Positions 35,190 through 45,555 of a stretch of 51,667 nt of DNA are shown here, one piece after another (within the stretch, counting starts at the first letter, position 1; each line of letters begins with the position of its first letter). The translations under genes were made by a program, and so were the position numbers. The notes under the pieces are model-generated. The model worked only from the letters and a program-made list of their open reading frames with translations. It made no database searches and was not told where the DNA came from. Source of the stretch: an uncultured Bacteroidaceae bacterium (lineage in GTDB: Bacteria; Bacteroidota; Bacteroidia; Bacteroidales; Bacteroidaceae). The stretch lies in NCBI GenBank assembly GCA_905234125.1, contig CAJOGQ010000029.1, positions 1 through 51,667 on the forward strand, read 5' to 3'.

Positions 35190-35336
35190 ATTTCGGGACA
35201 CATGGGCTATTGACAAAGAAAACCGCGTCCTGAAACCAAAATTCTCACAACATCATTTCAACAATTCATCAGATACTGAAACTTTCCAGCATCAAGCATA
35301 GGAAAGATTCGATATTCAAGCCATATATTGTATAAT
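35190..35336 (+). promoter_or_regulatory. rho leader, possible autoregulatory region
   Basis: The leader has a C- and A-rich, G-poor stretch (about 35235-35295, with few G residues), the kind of unstructured RNA that Rho binds. Rho is known to attenuate its own mRNA in E. coli; here the same is inferred from composition only. No riboswitch fold is recognised. Confidence 0.35.
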
Positions 35337-37364
35337 ATGTATAATTTAGAAGAACTCAACCGTAAGGAGAAGTCAGAACTTCTCAGCATCGCATCAGAAC
35401 TGGGCATCAAGAATGCCGACAAGATGGAGGACTTTGACCTGCGACTCGCCATCATCGACGAGCAGGCTGTCAATGCTGCCTCTAACGCATCATCTACTGA
35501 CAAACCAACCCGCAAACGTGCCCGCGTCAGCATCAAGAACGTGGATCGCGTCTTTTCAGCCAATCAGGAAAAAACCCGCAAGATTGACAAGAACATGACC
35601 ATCAAGAGGGACGAATCCATCTTCGCCTCTCTCTCTCCAGAGGAGAAGGCCATGCTCTCTTCCGAAGAGCCTGCCGAGCCAACTAAGGATGCCGCAGCAT
35701 CTGAACCCAAGAAGCGTGGTCGCAAGCCTAAGGCAAAGGAGGATACTCCAGCCACTGAAGAGAAAGCCCAAGAGCAGGCTCCTGCCACAGAGCCTTCTGC
35801 TGAAGCACCTGCTGAGACTCCCAAGAAACGGGGTCGCAAGCCCAAGGCAAAAGCTGAGGAAACCACTCCTGTAGCAGAAGAGAAGAAGGAAGAAGCTCAG
35901 GCCGCAGAGCCCAAGAACACCACAGCCGACACCCCCAACAACGCGGCAAGCGATGTGGTGCCAGAAGCGGCTTTCGCTGTGGGCAACAACAATTCGCTCC
36001 AGACCATCTACTCCAACGCCGGCAAGCCATCGGCCAGGCACGGCAACGACGACTTCATCATCCTCGAGGACATTCCCGACGAGGCACAATACTTCGCTCC
36101 AGCCATCAATATCCTCAACAACCGTTACGAGGCTGAACCACAGAACAACGAAGCGCCCGACTACGAGACGTCCTACAATCCTTCAGCTCCAGCACCTGTG
36201 GCATCCGCTCCACACAAGGAGAAGCCAGTGAAGGAGAAACCTTACGAGTTCGATGACATCATCCGCGTGAGTGGCGTTTTGGAGACCGTCGATAACTACG
36301 GATTCCTCCGCAGCAGCGACTACAACTACCTGCCCTCGCCCGACGACGTATATGTATCTCTCCAGCAGATCAAGCACTACGGACTCAAGACCGGCGATGT
36401 GGTCGATGGCTTCGTTCGTCCTCCCAAGGAAGGCGAACGCTTCTTCCCACTCGCCAGCGTGGAGAAAATCAACGGCTGCGATCCCAACCGAGTGCGCGAC
36501 CGCGTCGGCTTCGAGTTCCTCACGCCACTCTTCCCCGACGTGAAATTCAAGCTCTGCAAGGGACGCAACGACAGCCTTTCCTCACGTGTGGTCGATCTCT
36601 TCTCGCCCATCGGAAAGGGACAGCGCGCCCTCATCGTGGCACAACCTAAGACTGGTAAGACCTTGCTCATGAAGGACATCGCCAACTCCATCGCTGCCAA
36701 CCATCCCGAGGCTTACCTCATGATGCTCCTCATCGACGAGCGTCCAGAGGAGGTGACCGACATGGCCCGCACCGTCAACGCCGAGGTCATTGCCTCCACG
36801 TTCGATGCGCCAGCCGAGAACCACGTGAAGATAGCCGGCATCGTCCTTGAGAAAGCCAAGCGTATGGTTGAGTGCGGACACGACGTTGTCATCTTTCTCG
36901 ACTCCATCACCCGTCTGGCTCGTGCCTACAACACCGTTTCTCCAGCCTCTGGTAAGGTGCTCTCAGGTGGTGTCGATGCCAACGCCCTCCACAAGCCCAA
37001 GCGCTTCTTCGGCGCTGCACGTAACATTGAGGACGGCGGTTCTTTGACCATCATCGCCACAGCCCTCATCGACACCGGCTCCAAGATGGACGAAGTCATC
37101 TTCGAGGAATTCAAGGGAACCGGCAACATGGAGCTTCAGCTCGATCGTGGTCTGGCCAACAAGCGCATCTTCCCTGCCGTCAACCTCACCGCCTCTTCAA
37201 CCCGTCGCGACGACCTCTTGCAGGATCAGACCACGCTCAACCGCATGTGGGTGCTCCGCAACCATATCGCCGACATGAACGCGATGGAGGCCATGGAGTT
37301 CCTCAAGAAGCAGATGGAACGCACCAAGAGCAACGAAGAGTTCCTCATCAGCATGAACGGATAA
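35337..37364 (+). CDS. rho: Transcription termination factor Rho with long disordered insertion
   Basis: The 675-residue product starts [19 protein letters not shown], the Rho N-terminal helical domain. Residues about 90-300 are a disordered insertion, Pro/Ala/Glu/Lys-rich, with two AT-hook-like copies of [11 protein letters not shown]. Then come the RNA-binding cold-shock fold ([23 protein letters not shown]), the ATPase with P-loop AQPKTGKT and [16 protein letters not shown], and the Q and R loops ([18 protein letters not shown]). E. coli Rho is 419 residues. In Bacteroides thetaiotaomicron a large disordered insertion in Rho has been linked to phase separation. ATG 35337 is the first after the promoter in a good context. 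Confidence 0.97.
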   Translation: MYNLEELNRKEKSELLSIASELGIKNADKMEDFDLRLAIIDEQAVNAASNASSTDKPTRKRARVSIKNVDRVFSANQEKTRKIDKNMTIKRDESIFASLSPEEKAMLSSEEPAEPTKDAAASEPKKRGRKPKAKEDTPATEEKAQEQAPATEPSAEAPAETPKKRGRKPKAKAEETTPVAEEKKEEAQAAEPKNTTADTPNNAASDVVPEAAFAVGNNNSLQTIYSNAGKPSARHGNDDFIILEDIPDEAQYFAPAINILNNRYEAEPQNNEAPDYETSYNPSAPAPVASAPHKEKPVKEKPYEFDDIIRVSGVLETVDNYGFLRSSDYNYLPSPDDVYVSLQQIKHYGLKTGDVVDGFVRPPKEGERFFPLASVEKINGCDPNRVRDRVGFEFLTPLFPDVKFKLCKGRNDSLSSRVVDLFSPIGKGQRALIVAQPKTGKTLLMKDIANSIAANHPEAYLMMLLIDERPEEVTDMARTVNAEVIASTFDAPAENHVKIAGIVLEKAKRMVECGHDVVIFLDSITRLARAYNTVSPASGKVLSGGVDANALHKPKRFFGAARNIEDGGSLTIIATALIDTGSKMDEVIFEEFKGTGNMELQLDRGLANKRIFPAVNLTASSTRRDDLLQDQTTLNRMWVLRNHIADMNAMEAMEFLKKQMERTKSNEEFLISMNG

Positions 37365-37394
37365 AGAACTTTGCCTGCAAAAAAGACAAGTATC

Positions 37395-38936
37395 ATGAAG
37401 AAGAGTATTTCATGGGTGGTGGCCATCCTCCTTGTCTTTGGATTGTCGGCACAGCGTGCTGGGGCACAAGACATTGCACCATCGCAGTCGCTGAAGAAAG
37501 TGAAAACAGAGAACGAGAGCACCATCTATTCCTTCAACTACCCCAGCGTCAATGCGAGGGGGGAGGAGACGGTGCTTTCGTCGGCTCTGATTGCATGGAC
37601 ACCTTCCTTCCGCCACGATGATGACAGCATCGAATCGGTGCACATCTTCTGCCACGTCACCATCACCGATGATAAGGAGCGTCCCTCTGCCTCGCAGTCG
37701 CTGAGAGACCGTCAGTTGTTGACAACGATGATTGGTCGAAACTACAAGCTCCTCTCCAAGCAGGGCGACTATGTGTCACGTGCCATCATCATCGCCCCCG
37801 ACTACGAGGGCTACGGCGTGACCAAGACCTCGCCCCATCCCTACCTGTCACAACGGCTCACGGCACGTCAGGTGACGGATGCCGTGACCTACGGCATGCA
37901 ACTCTACCGCAAGGCCGTCGAAGAAGGATCACAGTTAGCCATGAAGAGCGACTGGCGCACCTTTGCATACGGCTGCTCACAAGGAGGTGCCGTCGCCTTG
38001 GCCACTCAGCGCTACATCGAGGAGCAGGGACTGGCTGACGAACTGCACTTCAAGGGTTCCATCTGTTGCGAGGGCCCTTACGACCTTGTGGCCACTTTGC
38101 GCTACTATTTGGAGGACGATGGCGATACATCGGGCATCTCCACCGACCATCGCAAGGGCATCTGCACCATGCCCGTTGTGTACCCTTTCATCATGAAGGG
38201 TATGGTGGACACGCACCCCGACATGAAGGACTACACCATCAACGACCTCCTCTCGCAACAACTGATCGACACGGGCGTCATAGACTGGTTAGAAAGCAAG
38301 AATTTCAACACCAATGGCATACATGAGATGTGGTACCACCAACTGCAGGAGGGACTCGATGCCAACGGCCGTCACTACACGCCCGAACAGATGGCAGAAC
38401 TCTTTGAATCGCCTTCCGAGAATATGGTGTGGGGAGATCTGAAGAACATGATGACACCCGAGGTCTACAACTACATGAACAATCCCGCCAATTTTGAAAC
38501 TGTGCCAGCTGAACCGACCAACGCCGCTCAAGCATTGCACCGCGCATTGGTGGACAACTCGCTCACCACGGGATGGACACCCCAGCACCGCATCCAGTTC
38601 GTCCACTCAAAAGGCGACACGGCGGTGCCCTACGCCAACTACCTGTCGTGGCGCGACGCTCAACCCCAAGGCGACATCTACCGTGTGGACGACACTTTCA
38701 GCAAGGCTGACCACCTCGATGCTTCCATCATGTTCTATATGAATCTCTGCCTCTCCAGAAATTTCACCGACATCTTCGAGTGGCTCAGCGAACAGCCCGC
38801 CGAGAGTGGCATCAAGGGAATTGAATGGAACAAGGGCAATGGAACTTGGTACACCCTCGATGGTCGCAAGCTTCAGGGCAAACCCGCTTCAAAGGGGATG
38901 TATATCAACAATGGCAAAAAAGTCGTGATTCGATAG
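37395..38936 (+). CDS. Secreted alpha/beta hydrolase (lipase/esterase-like)
   Basis: The 513-residue product starts MKKSISWVVAILLVFGLSAQRAGAQ (signal peptide). It has an alpha/beta-hydrolase fold with YGCSQGGAVALA as the nucleophile elbow (GxSxG), a preceding IIIAPDYEGYG, an insertion of about 120 residues after it, and a late GDTAVPYAN (Asp) and DHLDAS (His) triad candidate. The sequence resembles secretory lipases of Bacteroidota; the substrate is unknown. The C-terminal segment TWYTLDGRKLQ then GMYINNGKKVVIR is the tail shared with GH5 and the 1126-residue protein. It lies 30 nt after rho and probably shares its transcript. Confidence 0.88.
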   Translation: MKKSISWVVAILLVFGLSAQRAGAQDIAPSQSLKKVKTENESTIYSFNYPSVNARGEETVLSSALIAWTPSFRHDDDSIESVHIFCHVTITDDKERPSASQSLRDRQLLTTMIGRNYKLLSKQGDYVSRAIIIAPDYEGYGVTKTSPHPYLSQRLTARQVTDAVTYGMQLYRKAVEEGSQLAMKSDWRTFAYGCSQGGAVALATQRYIEEQGLADELHFKGSICCEGPYDLVATLRYYLEDDGDTSGISTDHRKGICTMPVVYPFIMKGMVDTHPDMKDYTINDLLSQQLIDTGVIDWLESKNFNTNGIHEMWYHQLQEGLDANGRHYTPEQMAELFESPSENMVWGDLKNMMTPEVYNYMNNPANFETVPAEPTNAAQALHRALVDNSLTTGWTPQHRIQFVHSKGDTAVPYANYLSWRDAQPQGDIYRVDDTFSKADHLDASIMFYMNLCLSRNFTDIFEWLSEQPAESGIKGIEWNKGNGTWYTLDGRKLQGKPASKGMYINNGKKVVIR

Positions 38937-38948
38937 AAAGAGTTTTTC

Positions 38949-38962
38949 TCATTTATCATTTA
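38949..38962 (+). repeat. Two heptads TCATTTA
   Basis: TCATTTA twice, 12 nt after the hydrolase stop. It is the reverse complement of the AAATGAN family at 17285-17312. The rest of 38937-39254 contains an A-rich stretch and one promoter but no gene. Confidence 0.6.
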
Positions 38963-39179
38963 TTCAAGTATCGAAATAGAAAACGTGGTTTGGGTTGCTT
39001 TGAAGACGTTCTCCATTTTCATCGGCAAAGTAAGTGAATTAAAATGGAACACGCAAGCATTTGACCGATTATTTTCACCAAGGCACAAATAAAAAACTCT
39101 TCACACCATTGATTTGCACACTTTGCAAGGAGAAATGAAAAAAAAATCAAAAAAATTTGTTTTTTAACACACTTCACCG

Positions 39180-39189
39180 TACCTTTGTA
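39180..39189 (+). promoter_or_regulatory. -7 box TACCTTTGTA with TTTG -33
   Basis: It lies 65 nt before the DUF4421 start, with AATTTG about 20 nt upstream. TACCTTTGTACCCGAAA is identical over 17 nt to the promoter at 1341. Confidence 0.65.
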
Positions 39190-39254
39190 CCCGAAAAGTC
39201 ACGGAAGGCACTTATCCTTTCGTTGTGGAAACTAATAAACTAATTAAACAGATT

Positions 39255-40247
39255 ATGATGAAAATGAGAAAAACAGCCATGATTTTACTGACGTTGATGG
39301 TGGGGCTGACAGCCTCTGCACAGGATCAGCGTGAATCGGTGCGCACCCGTATCGAAACCGCATTACGTGCGAATTATGAGAGGGGGTCTTATGACACGCT
39401 CTACATCAAACGTCCTGACAGCAAACTATTGCTGAGACTGAGAGGCAACCTGTCGGGCACCACCATCAAGAGCAAGGACAAAGAGGCGGAAGGCACCATC
39501 AGATCCAAGCTCAGCACCGACACCCGAGGAACCATCAGCGTGGGTGCAAGTTACTTAGGCGTATCTGCAGCGGTGGCGCTCAATCCTTCCCGTCTGGCTG
39601 GTAAGAACAAGGACATGGAGTACAACATCAATTTCTACGGCAACCGTTTCGGAATTGAGGCCTGCTACCAAGACTCCAAGACACTTTCGGGCGACATCAC
39701 CCGAGATGACGACAGTTACCACTTGGCGAAGGGTGACGTGCGGTACAGGATGCTCAACATCACAGGTTACTACGCCTTCAACCATCGACGCTTCTCCTAT
39801 CCTGCAGCATTCACGCAGTCTTACATCCAGAAGCGTTCGGCAGGTTCATGGCTCTTGGGTTGCACCTTCCAGAGCGGGCGAATCAAGGAAACCGACGATG
39901 CACCCGACGAACTGAATAACACACGCCTCTCGATGAATTGTTTTGCCATCGGCGGTGGCTATGGATACAACTTCGTGGTGCGCAAATGGCTCTTCCACGC
40001 TTCCCTCCAACCATCCTTGATTGTTTTCAACGACAACAGCGTCCGTGTGAGTGGCAAGAAATTCAAACAGGAGACCCACTTCCCCGAGATGATTTTCAAC
40101 ACTCGTGCGGCCATCATCTACAACATCAACCAGAGATACCTCGCAGGCGCCACCTTCCTCTTCAACACGACCATGCTTGGCGACCGCAGCGACTACACGG
40201 ATGTGTTGAAATGGCGCGCTCGTGCTTTTGTGGGCATACGCCTGTAA
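39255..40247 (+). CDS. DUF4421 family outer-membrane-like protein
   Basis: The 330-residue product begins MMKMRKTAMILLTLMVGLTASAQ (signal peptide); a GTG-started frame from 39225 is less likely, and the later ATGs at 39258 and 39264 are possible. The body has alternating hydrophobic strands and ends with RARAFVGIRL, an aromatic/hydrophobic final strand typical of beta-barrels. The family is DUF4421, common in Bacteroidota and of unknown function. It is transcribed from its own promoter. Confidence 0.85.
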   Translation: MMKMRKTAMILLTLMVGLTASAQDQRESVRTRIETALRANYERGSYDTLYIKRPDSKLLLRLRGNLSGTTIKSKDKEAEGTIRSKLSTDTRGTISVGASYLGVSAAVALNPSRLAGKNKDMEYNINFYGNRFGIEACYQDSKTLSGDITRDDDSYHLAKGDVRYRMLNITGYYAFNHRRFSYPAAFTQSYIQKRSAGSWLLGCTFQSGRIKETDDAPDELNNTRLSMNCFAIGGGYGYNFVVRKWLFHASLQPSLIVFNDNSVRVSGKKFKQETHFPEMIFNTRAAIIYNINQRYLAGATFLFNTTMLGDRSDYTDVLKWRARAFVGIRL

Positions 40248-40270
40248 AGGAAAACAGCTGTTACCAAAGA

Positions 40271-40311
40271 TAAAAAATGAAGAAGGGAAGTGGCCTGTGT
40301 CACTTCCCTTC
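40271..40311 (-). terminator. Terminator overlapping the end of the DUF4369 gene
   Basis: GAAGGGAAGTG (40282-40292) pairs with CACTTCCCTTC (40301-40311), loop GCCTGTGT, with a U-run on the minus strand (40272-40277). The stem includes the stop codon of the minus-strand gene. Confidence 0.82.
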
Positions 40312-41001
40312 GCATAAACTCATATATTGCTTGACGTCCTTGTTCTGCTTGAACTCTTCGGGTGCCCGACCATAAATTTCATCAATCTGAGGAGTGGTGG
40401 TGGGATAGCCAAATTGGTTGTAGGCATTGTCGCAAAGGACAAGGAAATAGGTCAAACCAAGGACATTGTCGTAGTTGGAGGTCACAAAATCGGTTTCCAA
40501 CTTGTCGATGGCCATGCGAAGCGAACCTTCCTCCTCGCCCAACTCACGCAGAATCTCGTCGTGATCGTAGCCGTCCAAAATCATCGCGCTCTCCTTCCGA
40601 GGCAGTTCCTGCAAGAGGAACATCAGCGAATCGCGCTGGGTCATGAAGGCGTAGAACTTGTCGTTCAGCGGTGTGCCTTCCACCTTCATCGCATAGTTCA
40701 GGTCTATCACCCTGATTTCGCCACCCTCCAAAATGATGGGGATGTTGTCGCCACTCGTGCCAAAGAACATTCGCACACACATCACAGAGTCCACAGGGCC
40801 TGTCATCGAGAACGTGCCATGCAGAATCCTGCAAGAGTCCACGGCCTTGGTGTTTTCGCCCCCTAAGGGACGCAGATAGACCATGTCGCCATCGTAGAAC
40901 GACTGCAACGATGTGCCCGAAATACTATAACTGGTAGAGCAAGCCACCAGCAGTGTCATCACCGCCAGCACACCAAGCCCTTTATGGAATAAACGTTTCA
41001 T
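40300..41001 (-). CDS. DUF4369 domain lipoprotein
   Basis: The 233-residue product begins MKRLFHKGLGVLAVMTLLVAC, with the lipobox Cys about 21. A DUF4369 domain (about 25-115: YSISGTSLQSFYDGDMVYL, IILEGGEIRV, then GTPLNDKF) is followed by a helical part. Unlike the gene at 28293 it has no thioredoxin fold, so it is a DUF4369-only member. The function of DUF4369 is unknown; it is common in Bacteroidota envelope lipoproteins. It has its own promoter and terminator. Confidence 0.85.
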   Translation of the reverse strand: MKRLFHKGLGVLAVMTLLVACSTSYSISGTSLQSFYDGDMVYLRPLGGENTKAVDSCRILHGTFSMTGPVDSVMCVRMFFGTSGDNIPIILEGGEIRVIDLNYAMKVEGTPLNDKFYAFMTQRDSLMFLLQELPRKESAMILDGYDHDEILRELGEEEGSLRMAIDKLETDFVTSNYDNVLGLTYFLVLCDNAYNQFGYPTTTPQIDEIYGRAPEEFKQNKDVKQYMSLCEGK

Positions 41002-41017
41002 CTCTTAAGAAATTGCA

Positions 41018-41027
41018 TGCAAAAGTA
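41018..41027 (-). promoter_or_regulatory. -7 box TACTTTTGCA (minus strand)
   Basis: TACTTTTGCA on the minus strand, 16 nt before the ATG of the DUF4369 lipoprotein gene. Confidence 0.65.
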
Positions 41028-41099
41028 CGAATCCTTTCCCATCCCCACAAACCATTTAGCATTTCTTAATACATCGTTAATCTTTTTTAATGATTCAAG

Positions 41100-41137
41100 C
41101 CAAAAGAGGCACAAAGTCTGGTGTACTTCGTGCCTCT
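41100..41137 (-). terminator. Terminator hairpin after asnS
   Basis: AGAGGCACAAAGT (41105-41117) pairs with ACTTCGTGCCTCT (41125-41137) with one mismatch. On the minus strand it is followed by TTTTGGC. It sits just after the asnS stop. Confidence 0.7.
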
Positions 41138-41160
41138 CTATCATGATATATGTGTAATCG

Positions 41161-42582
41161 TTAGAACTCGGCTGTCTTTGGCGTGCGGGGGAACGGAATG
41201 ACGTCGCGGATGTTCTGCATGCCAGTGACGAAGAGGATGAGACGCTCGAAACCGAGGCCGAATCCTGCATGTGGACACGAACCAAACTTGCGGGTGTCGA
41301 GATACCACCACATGTCCTTCATCGGAATCTGGCGTTCCTCAATCTCGCCCATGAGTTTGTTGTAGTCTTCCTCACGGACAGAACCACCGATAATCTCACC
41401 AATCTGTGGGAAGAGCACATCGGTGCCCTGCACGGTCTGAGCCATCGTCTGACCATCGAGCACAGGGTTCTCGTCGTCTATCTTCATGTAGAATGCCTTG
41501 ATGGCTTTGGGATAGTGGGTCATGATGACGGGCTTCTTGAAGTACTCCTCAACGAGGTAGCGCTCATGCTCGGAAGCGAGGTCATCGCCCCACTGGCATG
41601 GGAACTCGAACTTACGACCGTCCTTGATGGCCTGCTGAAGAATGCGAATGCCCTCTGTGTAGTCGAGGCGTACGAAATCCTCCTTGAGCACACCTTCGAG
41701 ACGTTCGATGAGACCCTTGTCAATCATCTTGTTGAGGAACTCGAGGTCGTCCTTGCAGTGGTCGAGCGCCCAACGCACGCAGTACTTGATGAAGTCTTCT
41801 TCGAGATCCATCAGGTCGGGAAGATCCATGAAGGCAATCTCTGGCTCAATCATCCAGAACTCAGCCAAGTGGCGAGGTGTGTTGGAGTTCTCGGCACGGA
41901 AGGTAGGACCAAAGGTGTAGATGGCTCCAAGAGCCGTAGCACCCAGCTCACCCTCCAACTGACCAGAAACGGTGAGGGAGGTCTGCTTGCCGAAAAAGTC
42001 GTCGTCGTAGATGATGGAACCATTCTCGTCCTTCTTGAGGTCGTAGAGGTTCTTGGTGGTCACCTGAAACATCTGACCTGCACCTTCACAGTCGGAAGCT
42101 GTGATGATGGGCGTGTGGAAATAGAAATATCCATGCTCGTGGAAGTAGGTGTGGATGGCCATCGCCATATTGTGACGGATGCGCATCACGGCACCAAACG
42201 TGTTGGTGCGCAGACGCATGTGAGCGTGCTGACGCATGTACTCGAACGTCTGTCCCTTCTTCTGCATGGGGTAGTCGGCAGGACATTCGCCAAACACCTT
42301 GATGTCGGTGGCCTGCACCTCAACAGCCTGACCAGAACCGATGCTCTCGACCATCGTGCCCGTCACGGAAAGACAGGCGCCTGTGGTGATGAGCTTCATC
42401 ATCTCAGGGTCGAACTTCTCCACATCGGCCACCACCTGTACGGTCTTGATGGTGGAGCCGTCGTTGAGGGCGATGAAGTTGACGCTCTTGGAGCCACGCT
42501 TCGAACGCACCCAACCCATGACGGTGACCTCCGTTCCAAAGTCTCTGCGCTGGAGAAGGTCTATTATCTTAACTCTTTTCAT
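41161..42582 (-). CDS. asnS: Asparagine--tRNA ligase
   Basis: The 473-residue product has an N-terminal OB fold ([25 protein letters not shown]) and a class II catalytic core: motif 2 [24 protein letters not shown]-type region, and motif 3 [15 protein letters not shown]. It charges tRNA(Asn) with asparagine. The size and motifs fit AsnRS rather than AspRS (no GAD domain). It starts 8 nt after the RluB-like gene and is probably in one operon with it. A hairpin terminator follows. Confidence 0.97.
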   Translation of the reverse strand: MKRVKIIDLLQRRDFGTEVTVMGWVRSKRGSKSVNFIALNDGSTIKTVQVVADVEKFDPEMMKLITTGACLSVTGTMVESIGSGQAVEVQATDIKVFGECPADYPMQKKGQTFEYMRQHAHMRLRTNTFGAVMRIRHNMAMAIHTYFHEHGYFYFHTPIITASDCEGAGQMFQVTTKNLYDLKKDENGSIIYDDDFFGKQTSLTVSGQLEGELGATALGAIYTFGPTFRAENSNTPRHLAEFWMIEPEIAFMDLPDLMDLEEDFIKYCVRWALDHCKDDLEFLNKMIDKGLIERLEGVLKEDFVRLDYTEGIRILQQAIKDGRKFEFPCQWGDDLASEHERYLVEEYFKKPVIMTHYPKAIKAFYMKIDDENPVLDGQTMAQTVQGTDVLFPQIGEIIGGSVREEDYNKLMGEIEERQIPMKDMWWYLDTRKFGSCPHAGFGLGFERLILFVTGMQNIRDVIPFPRTPKTAEF

Positions 42583-42590
42583 CTTATTCT

Positions 42591-43943
42591 TTATTCATAA
42601 TGTCCCGTGTGCAACATAGCCACCTCCTGCTCAGTGAGGAAGCGCCAGTCGCCACGCTTAATTCCTTTCTTGGTGAGTCCAGCGAACACAACGCGGTCGA
42701 GACGGGTCACCTTGTAGCCAAGGCTCTCGAAGATACGGCGCACGATGCGGTTCTTACCAGAGTGAATCTCGATGCCAACCTGTTTGTGGTCGGTCTCAGA
42801 AGCGTAGCTGATGTCGTCGGCCTTGATTTCGCCGTCCTCAAGCATGATGCCTTCAGCAATCTGCTTCATGTCGGCAGCAGTGAGGTTCTTGTCGAGATGA
42901 ACATGATAGATCTTCTTCTTCAGGAACTTAGGATGGGTCAGCTTGGAAGCCAAATCACCATCGTTGGTGAAGAGGAGCACACCAGTGGTGTTGCGGTCGA
43001 GACGTCCCACAGGGTAGATGCGTTCGCGACAGCAGTTCTTCACGAGTTCCATCACAGTCTTGCGCTGTTGTGGATCGTCGGAAGTGGTCACGTAATCCTT
43101 TGGTTTGTTGAGGATGACATACACCTTCTTCTCGATGCTGACAAGCTGGTCGTGGAAGTGCACCTGGTCAGTACGCTGAACCTTCGTTCCAAGTTCAGTA
43201 ACCACCTGTCCGTTGACAGAAACCACACCAGCCTGGATGAACTGGTCTGCCTCACGACGGGAACAAACGCCTGCATTGGCAAGGAACTTGTTCAGACGGA
43301 TGGGTGCATTTGGATCCTCGAGATATTCCTTATATTCGATTTGCTTCTTCATGCTGTACTTGGCGTTGGGATTGTAGCCACCACGCTGGTTGTAACCACC
43401 ACGGCCACCCTGCTGATAGCCACCACGCTGATTGTAGCCACCACGCTGCTGATAGCCACCCTGACGAGGCTGATAACCCTGCTGTTCGAAGCCACCTTCC
43501 TGCTGTTCGCCACCAGGCTGATAACCACGATTGGGGTTGTAGCCACCCTGACGAGGCTGATAGCCACCACGTTGCTGATAGCCACCACGCTGGTTGTAGC
43601 CACCATTGTAGCCACCACGCTGGTAACCACCCTGACGAGGCTGATAACCACCCTGACGAGGCTGATAACCACCTGACTGCTCGCCACCCTCCGTGGAAGA
43701 TGAACCACCGAAGCCTGCTGGACGGAAGCCACGTTCATTCTGTACGCCATTTGAACTATAGGCAGCACGTTCGTTACGATTGAAACGAGGACGCTGTGGA
43801 CGGTCGCCACGACCGTATGCAGGATGCGCGCCATTACTGCTTTCACGGTTGTAAGATGGACGATAGCCTTCGCGGTCACCTCCATTTTCAGATTTCTCTT
43901 CTGGTGCAGGTGTCTTTCCCTGCCATTCTTCAATTTCAGACAT
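42591..43943 (-). CDS. RluB/RsuA-type pseudouridine synthase with long Gly/Tyr/Gln-rich N-terminal tail
   Basis: The 450-residue product has a 200-residue N-terminal low-complexity tail of GGYQPRQ and GGYNQR repeats. Then come an S4 domain ([22 protein letters not shown], about 217-265) and the synthase domain with the catalytic Asp in [17 protein letters not shown] and [13 protein letters not shown]. It converts uridine to pseudouridine in rRNA (probably 23S, as in RluB; the site is not decided). E. coli RluB is about 290 residues, so the tail is the odd part. It resembles RGG/GY-type disordered RNA-binding tails. No clear -7 box is seen upstream (43944-44077). Confidence 0.92.
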   Translation of the reverse strand: MSEIEEWQGKTPAPEEKSENGGDREGYRPSYNRESSNGAHPAYGRGDRPQRPRFNRNERAAYSSNGVQNERGFRPAGFGGSSSTEGGEQSGGYQPRQGGYQPRQGGYQRGGYNGGYNQRGGYQQRGGYQPRQGGYNPNRGYQPGGEQQEGGFEQQGYQPRQGGYQQRGGYNQRGGYQQGGRGGYNQRGGYNPNAKYSMKKQIEYKEYLEDPNAPIRLNKFLANAGVCSRREADQFIQAGVVSVNGQVVTELGTKVQRTDQVHFHDQLVSIEKKVYVILNKPKDYVTTSDDPQQRKTVMELVKNCCRERIYPVGRLDRNTTGVLLFTNDGDLASKLTHPKFLKKKIYHVHLDKNLTAADMKQIAEGIMLEDGEIKADDISYASETDHKQVGIEIHSGKNRIVRRIFESLGYKVTRLDRVVFAGLTKKGIKRGDWRFLTEQEVAMLHTGHYE

Positions 43944-44077
43944 AATCTTCTTTACAATTTTTCTATTTACGATTTTACAATTTGATTATTTATTTTGCGA
44001 TTGTATTTGTTAGGTTGTAACAATCTTTTTATTCCTTTTTGTTGTACAGTTCTGTGAGATGCACATTCCTGTGGGTT

Positions 44078-45445
44078 TTACATTCCCGTGTAGGTGTGAG
44101 GCGTGATGGCTCTCAGTTCCTCCTTCACGCTCTCCGACACATCCAACCCGTCGATGAAGTTTCTGATGCTTTCAGCTGTGATGGCCTCATTGGTACGGGT
44201 GAGCGCCTTGAGTGCTTCGTAAGGATGGGGATAGGCCTCACGGCGAAGGATGGTCTGGATGCCCTCAGCACAGACAGCCCAGCAGTTGTCGAGGTCGCGG
44301 TTGATGGCCTCCTGATTGAGCAAGAGTTTGCGCAGACCCTTCAACGTGGATTGGATGCTGATGACCATGTGACCCATCGGCACACCCACATTGCGGAGCA
44401 CGGTAGAGTCGGTCAAGTCACGTTGCAGACGGCTCACAGGCAATTTCTGACCCAAGAAAGCGAGGATGGCGTTAGCCATGCCGAGGTTGCCCTCTGAGTT
44501 CTCGAAATCGATAGGATTCACCTTGTGGGGCATTGCCGACGAACCCACTTCGCCAGCTTTGATCTTCTGCTTGAAGTATTCCATCGACACATACATCCAG
44601 AAGTCCCTGTCAAGGTCGATGATGATGGTGTTGATGCGCTTCATGGCGTCGAAGATGGCACCCATGTTGTCGTAGTTGCTGATTTGGGTTGTCCACTCCT
44701 CACGCTGCAAGCCCAGTTTCTCGCTCACGAACTGATTGCCAAAGGCCTTCCAGTCGTAGTTGGGATAAGCGATGTGATGAGCATTGTAGTTGCCCGTCGC
44801 ACCACCAAACTTGGCGGTAATCTTGCAGGCCTTCAACTGGTTCAATTGCTCCGTCAGACGATAGACATACACCATCACTTCCTTGCCCAGACGTGTGGGA
44901 GAGGCTGGCTGTCCGTGTGTCTTGGCCAGCATGGGGATGTCCTTCCACTCGTCGGCGTACTCCTTGAGTTGCGCGATGAGTTCCTCCACTTGGGGATAGT
45001 ACACCTCTGTGAGTGCATCCTTGATGGTGAGAGGCACGGATGTATTGTTGATGTCCTGACTGGTCAAACCGAAATGGATGAATTCCTTGACGGTTGATAA
45101 TTGACAGTTGACAGTTGCCTGTTTCTCAATCTCATCAAACTTCTCCTTGATGAAGTATTCCACAGCCTTCACATCGTGGTTGGTCACCTTCTCAATGTCC
45201 TTCACACGCTGTGCATCTGCCTCGGAGAAATTGCGGTAGATGTCACGCAGACGCTCGAAGAGCCCTTTGTCAAAGCTCTCTAACTGTGGCAGAGGCAACT
45301 CACACAACGTGATGAAATACTCGATTTCAACACGAACACGATATTTAATAAGTGCATACTCGGAAAAATACGCAGCCAAATCTTGCGTCTTGCTTCTGTA
45401 ACGACCATCTATAGGCGAGACAGCCGTGAGTGCATTCAGTTCCAT
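44078..45445 (-). CDS. purB: Adenylosuccinate lyase
   Basis: The 455-residue product starts MELNALTAVSPIDGRYRSKT, as in PurB. It has GLTSQDINNTS, KTHGQPASPT, the signature GSSAMPHKVNPIDFEN, and an ordinary length. It catalyses two steps: SAICAR to AICAR plus fumarate, and adenylosuccinate to AMP plus fumarate. Residues about 110-120 (KQATVNCQLSTVKEF) replace the expected short linker, because a four-unit heptad array lies there. The enzyme is otherwise complete. It has a long leader of about 110 nt. Confidence 0.96.
   Translation of the reverse strand: MELNALTAVSPIDGRYRSKTQDLAAYFSEYALIKYRVRVEIEYFITLCELPLPQLESFDKGLFERLRDIYRNFSEADAQRVKDIEKVTNHDVKAVEYFIKEKFDEIEKQATVNCQLSTVKEFIHFGLTSQDINNTSVPLTIKDALTEVYYPQVEELIAQLKEYADEWKDIPMLAKTHGQPASPTRLGKEVMVYVYRLTEQLNQLKACKITAKFGGATGNYNAHHIAYPNYDWKAFGNQFVSEKLGLQREEWTTQISNYDNMGAIFDAMKRINTIIIDLDRDFWMYVSMEYFKQKIKAGEVGSSAMPHKVNPIDFENSEGNLGMANAILAFLGQKLPVSRLQRDLTDSTVLRNVGVPMGHMVISIQSTLKGLRKLLLNQEAINRDLDNCWAVCAEGIQTILRREAYPHPYEALKALTRTNEAITAESIRNFIDGLDVSESVKEELRAITPHTYTGM
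45091..45118 (-). repeat. Heptad array TCAACTG-type x4 inside purB
   Basis: Plus-strand units CGGTTGA, TAATTGA, CAGTTGA, CAGTTGC (28 nt), the reverse complement of the TCAACTN family at 14093-14120. It encodes part of ATVNCQLSTV. Confidence 0.82.
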
Positions 45446-45555
45446 ATTTTGTTTTCTTCAGAAATTTTCTCTTTGAAATGTTCTCTTTTGATTCGTAATC
45501 GATTCTCTTTTGCTTTTCTCTGGTGTAATTTCAGGTGCAAATTTGATTTTACGCT

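Noticed and set aside
41269-42600. Open frame of 443 codons on the plus strand
   Set aside because: It is antisense to asnS and is rich in His, Leu and Val as expected for a shadow.
42600-43676. Open frame of 358 codons on the plus strand
   Set aside because: It is antisense to the RluB-like gene. Its [13 protein letters not shown] repeats are the complement of the GGYQ repeats.
43380-43680. Repeat-rich DNA as a mobile element or minisatellite
   Set aside because: It codes the Gly/Tyr/Gln tail of the RluB-like protein in frame with no break.
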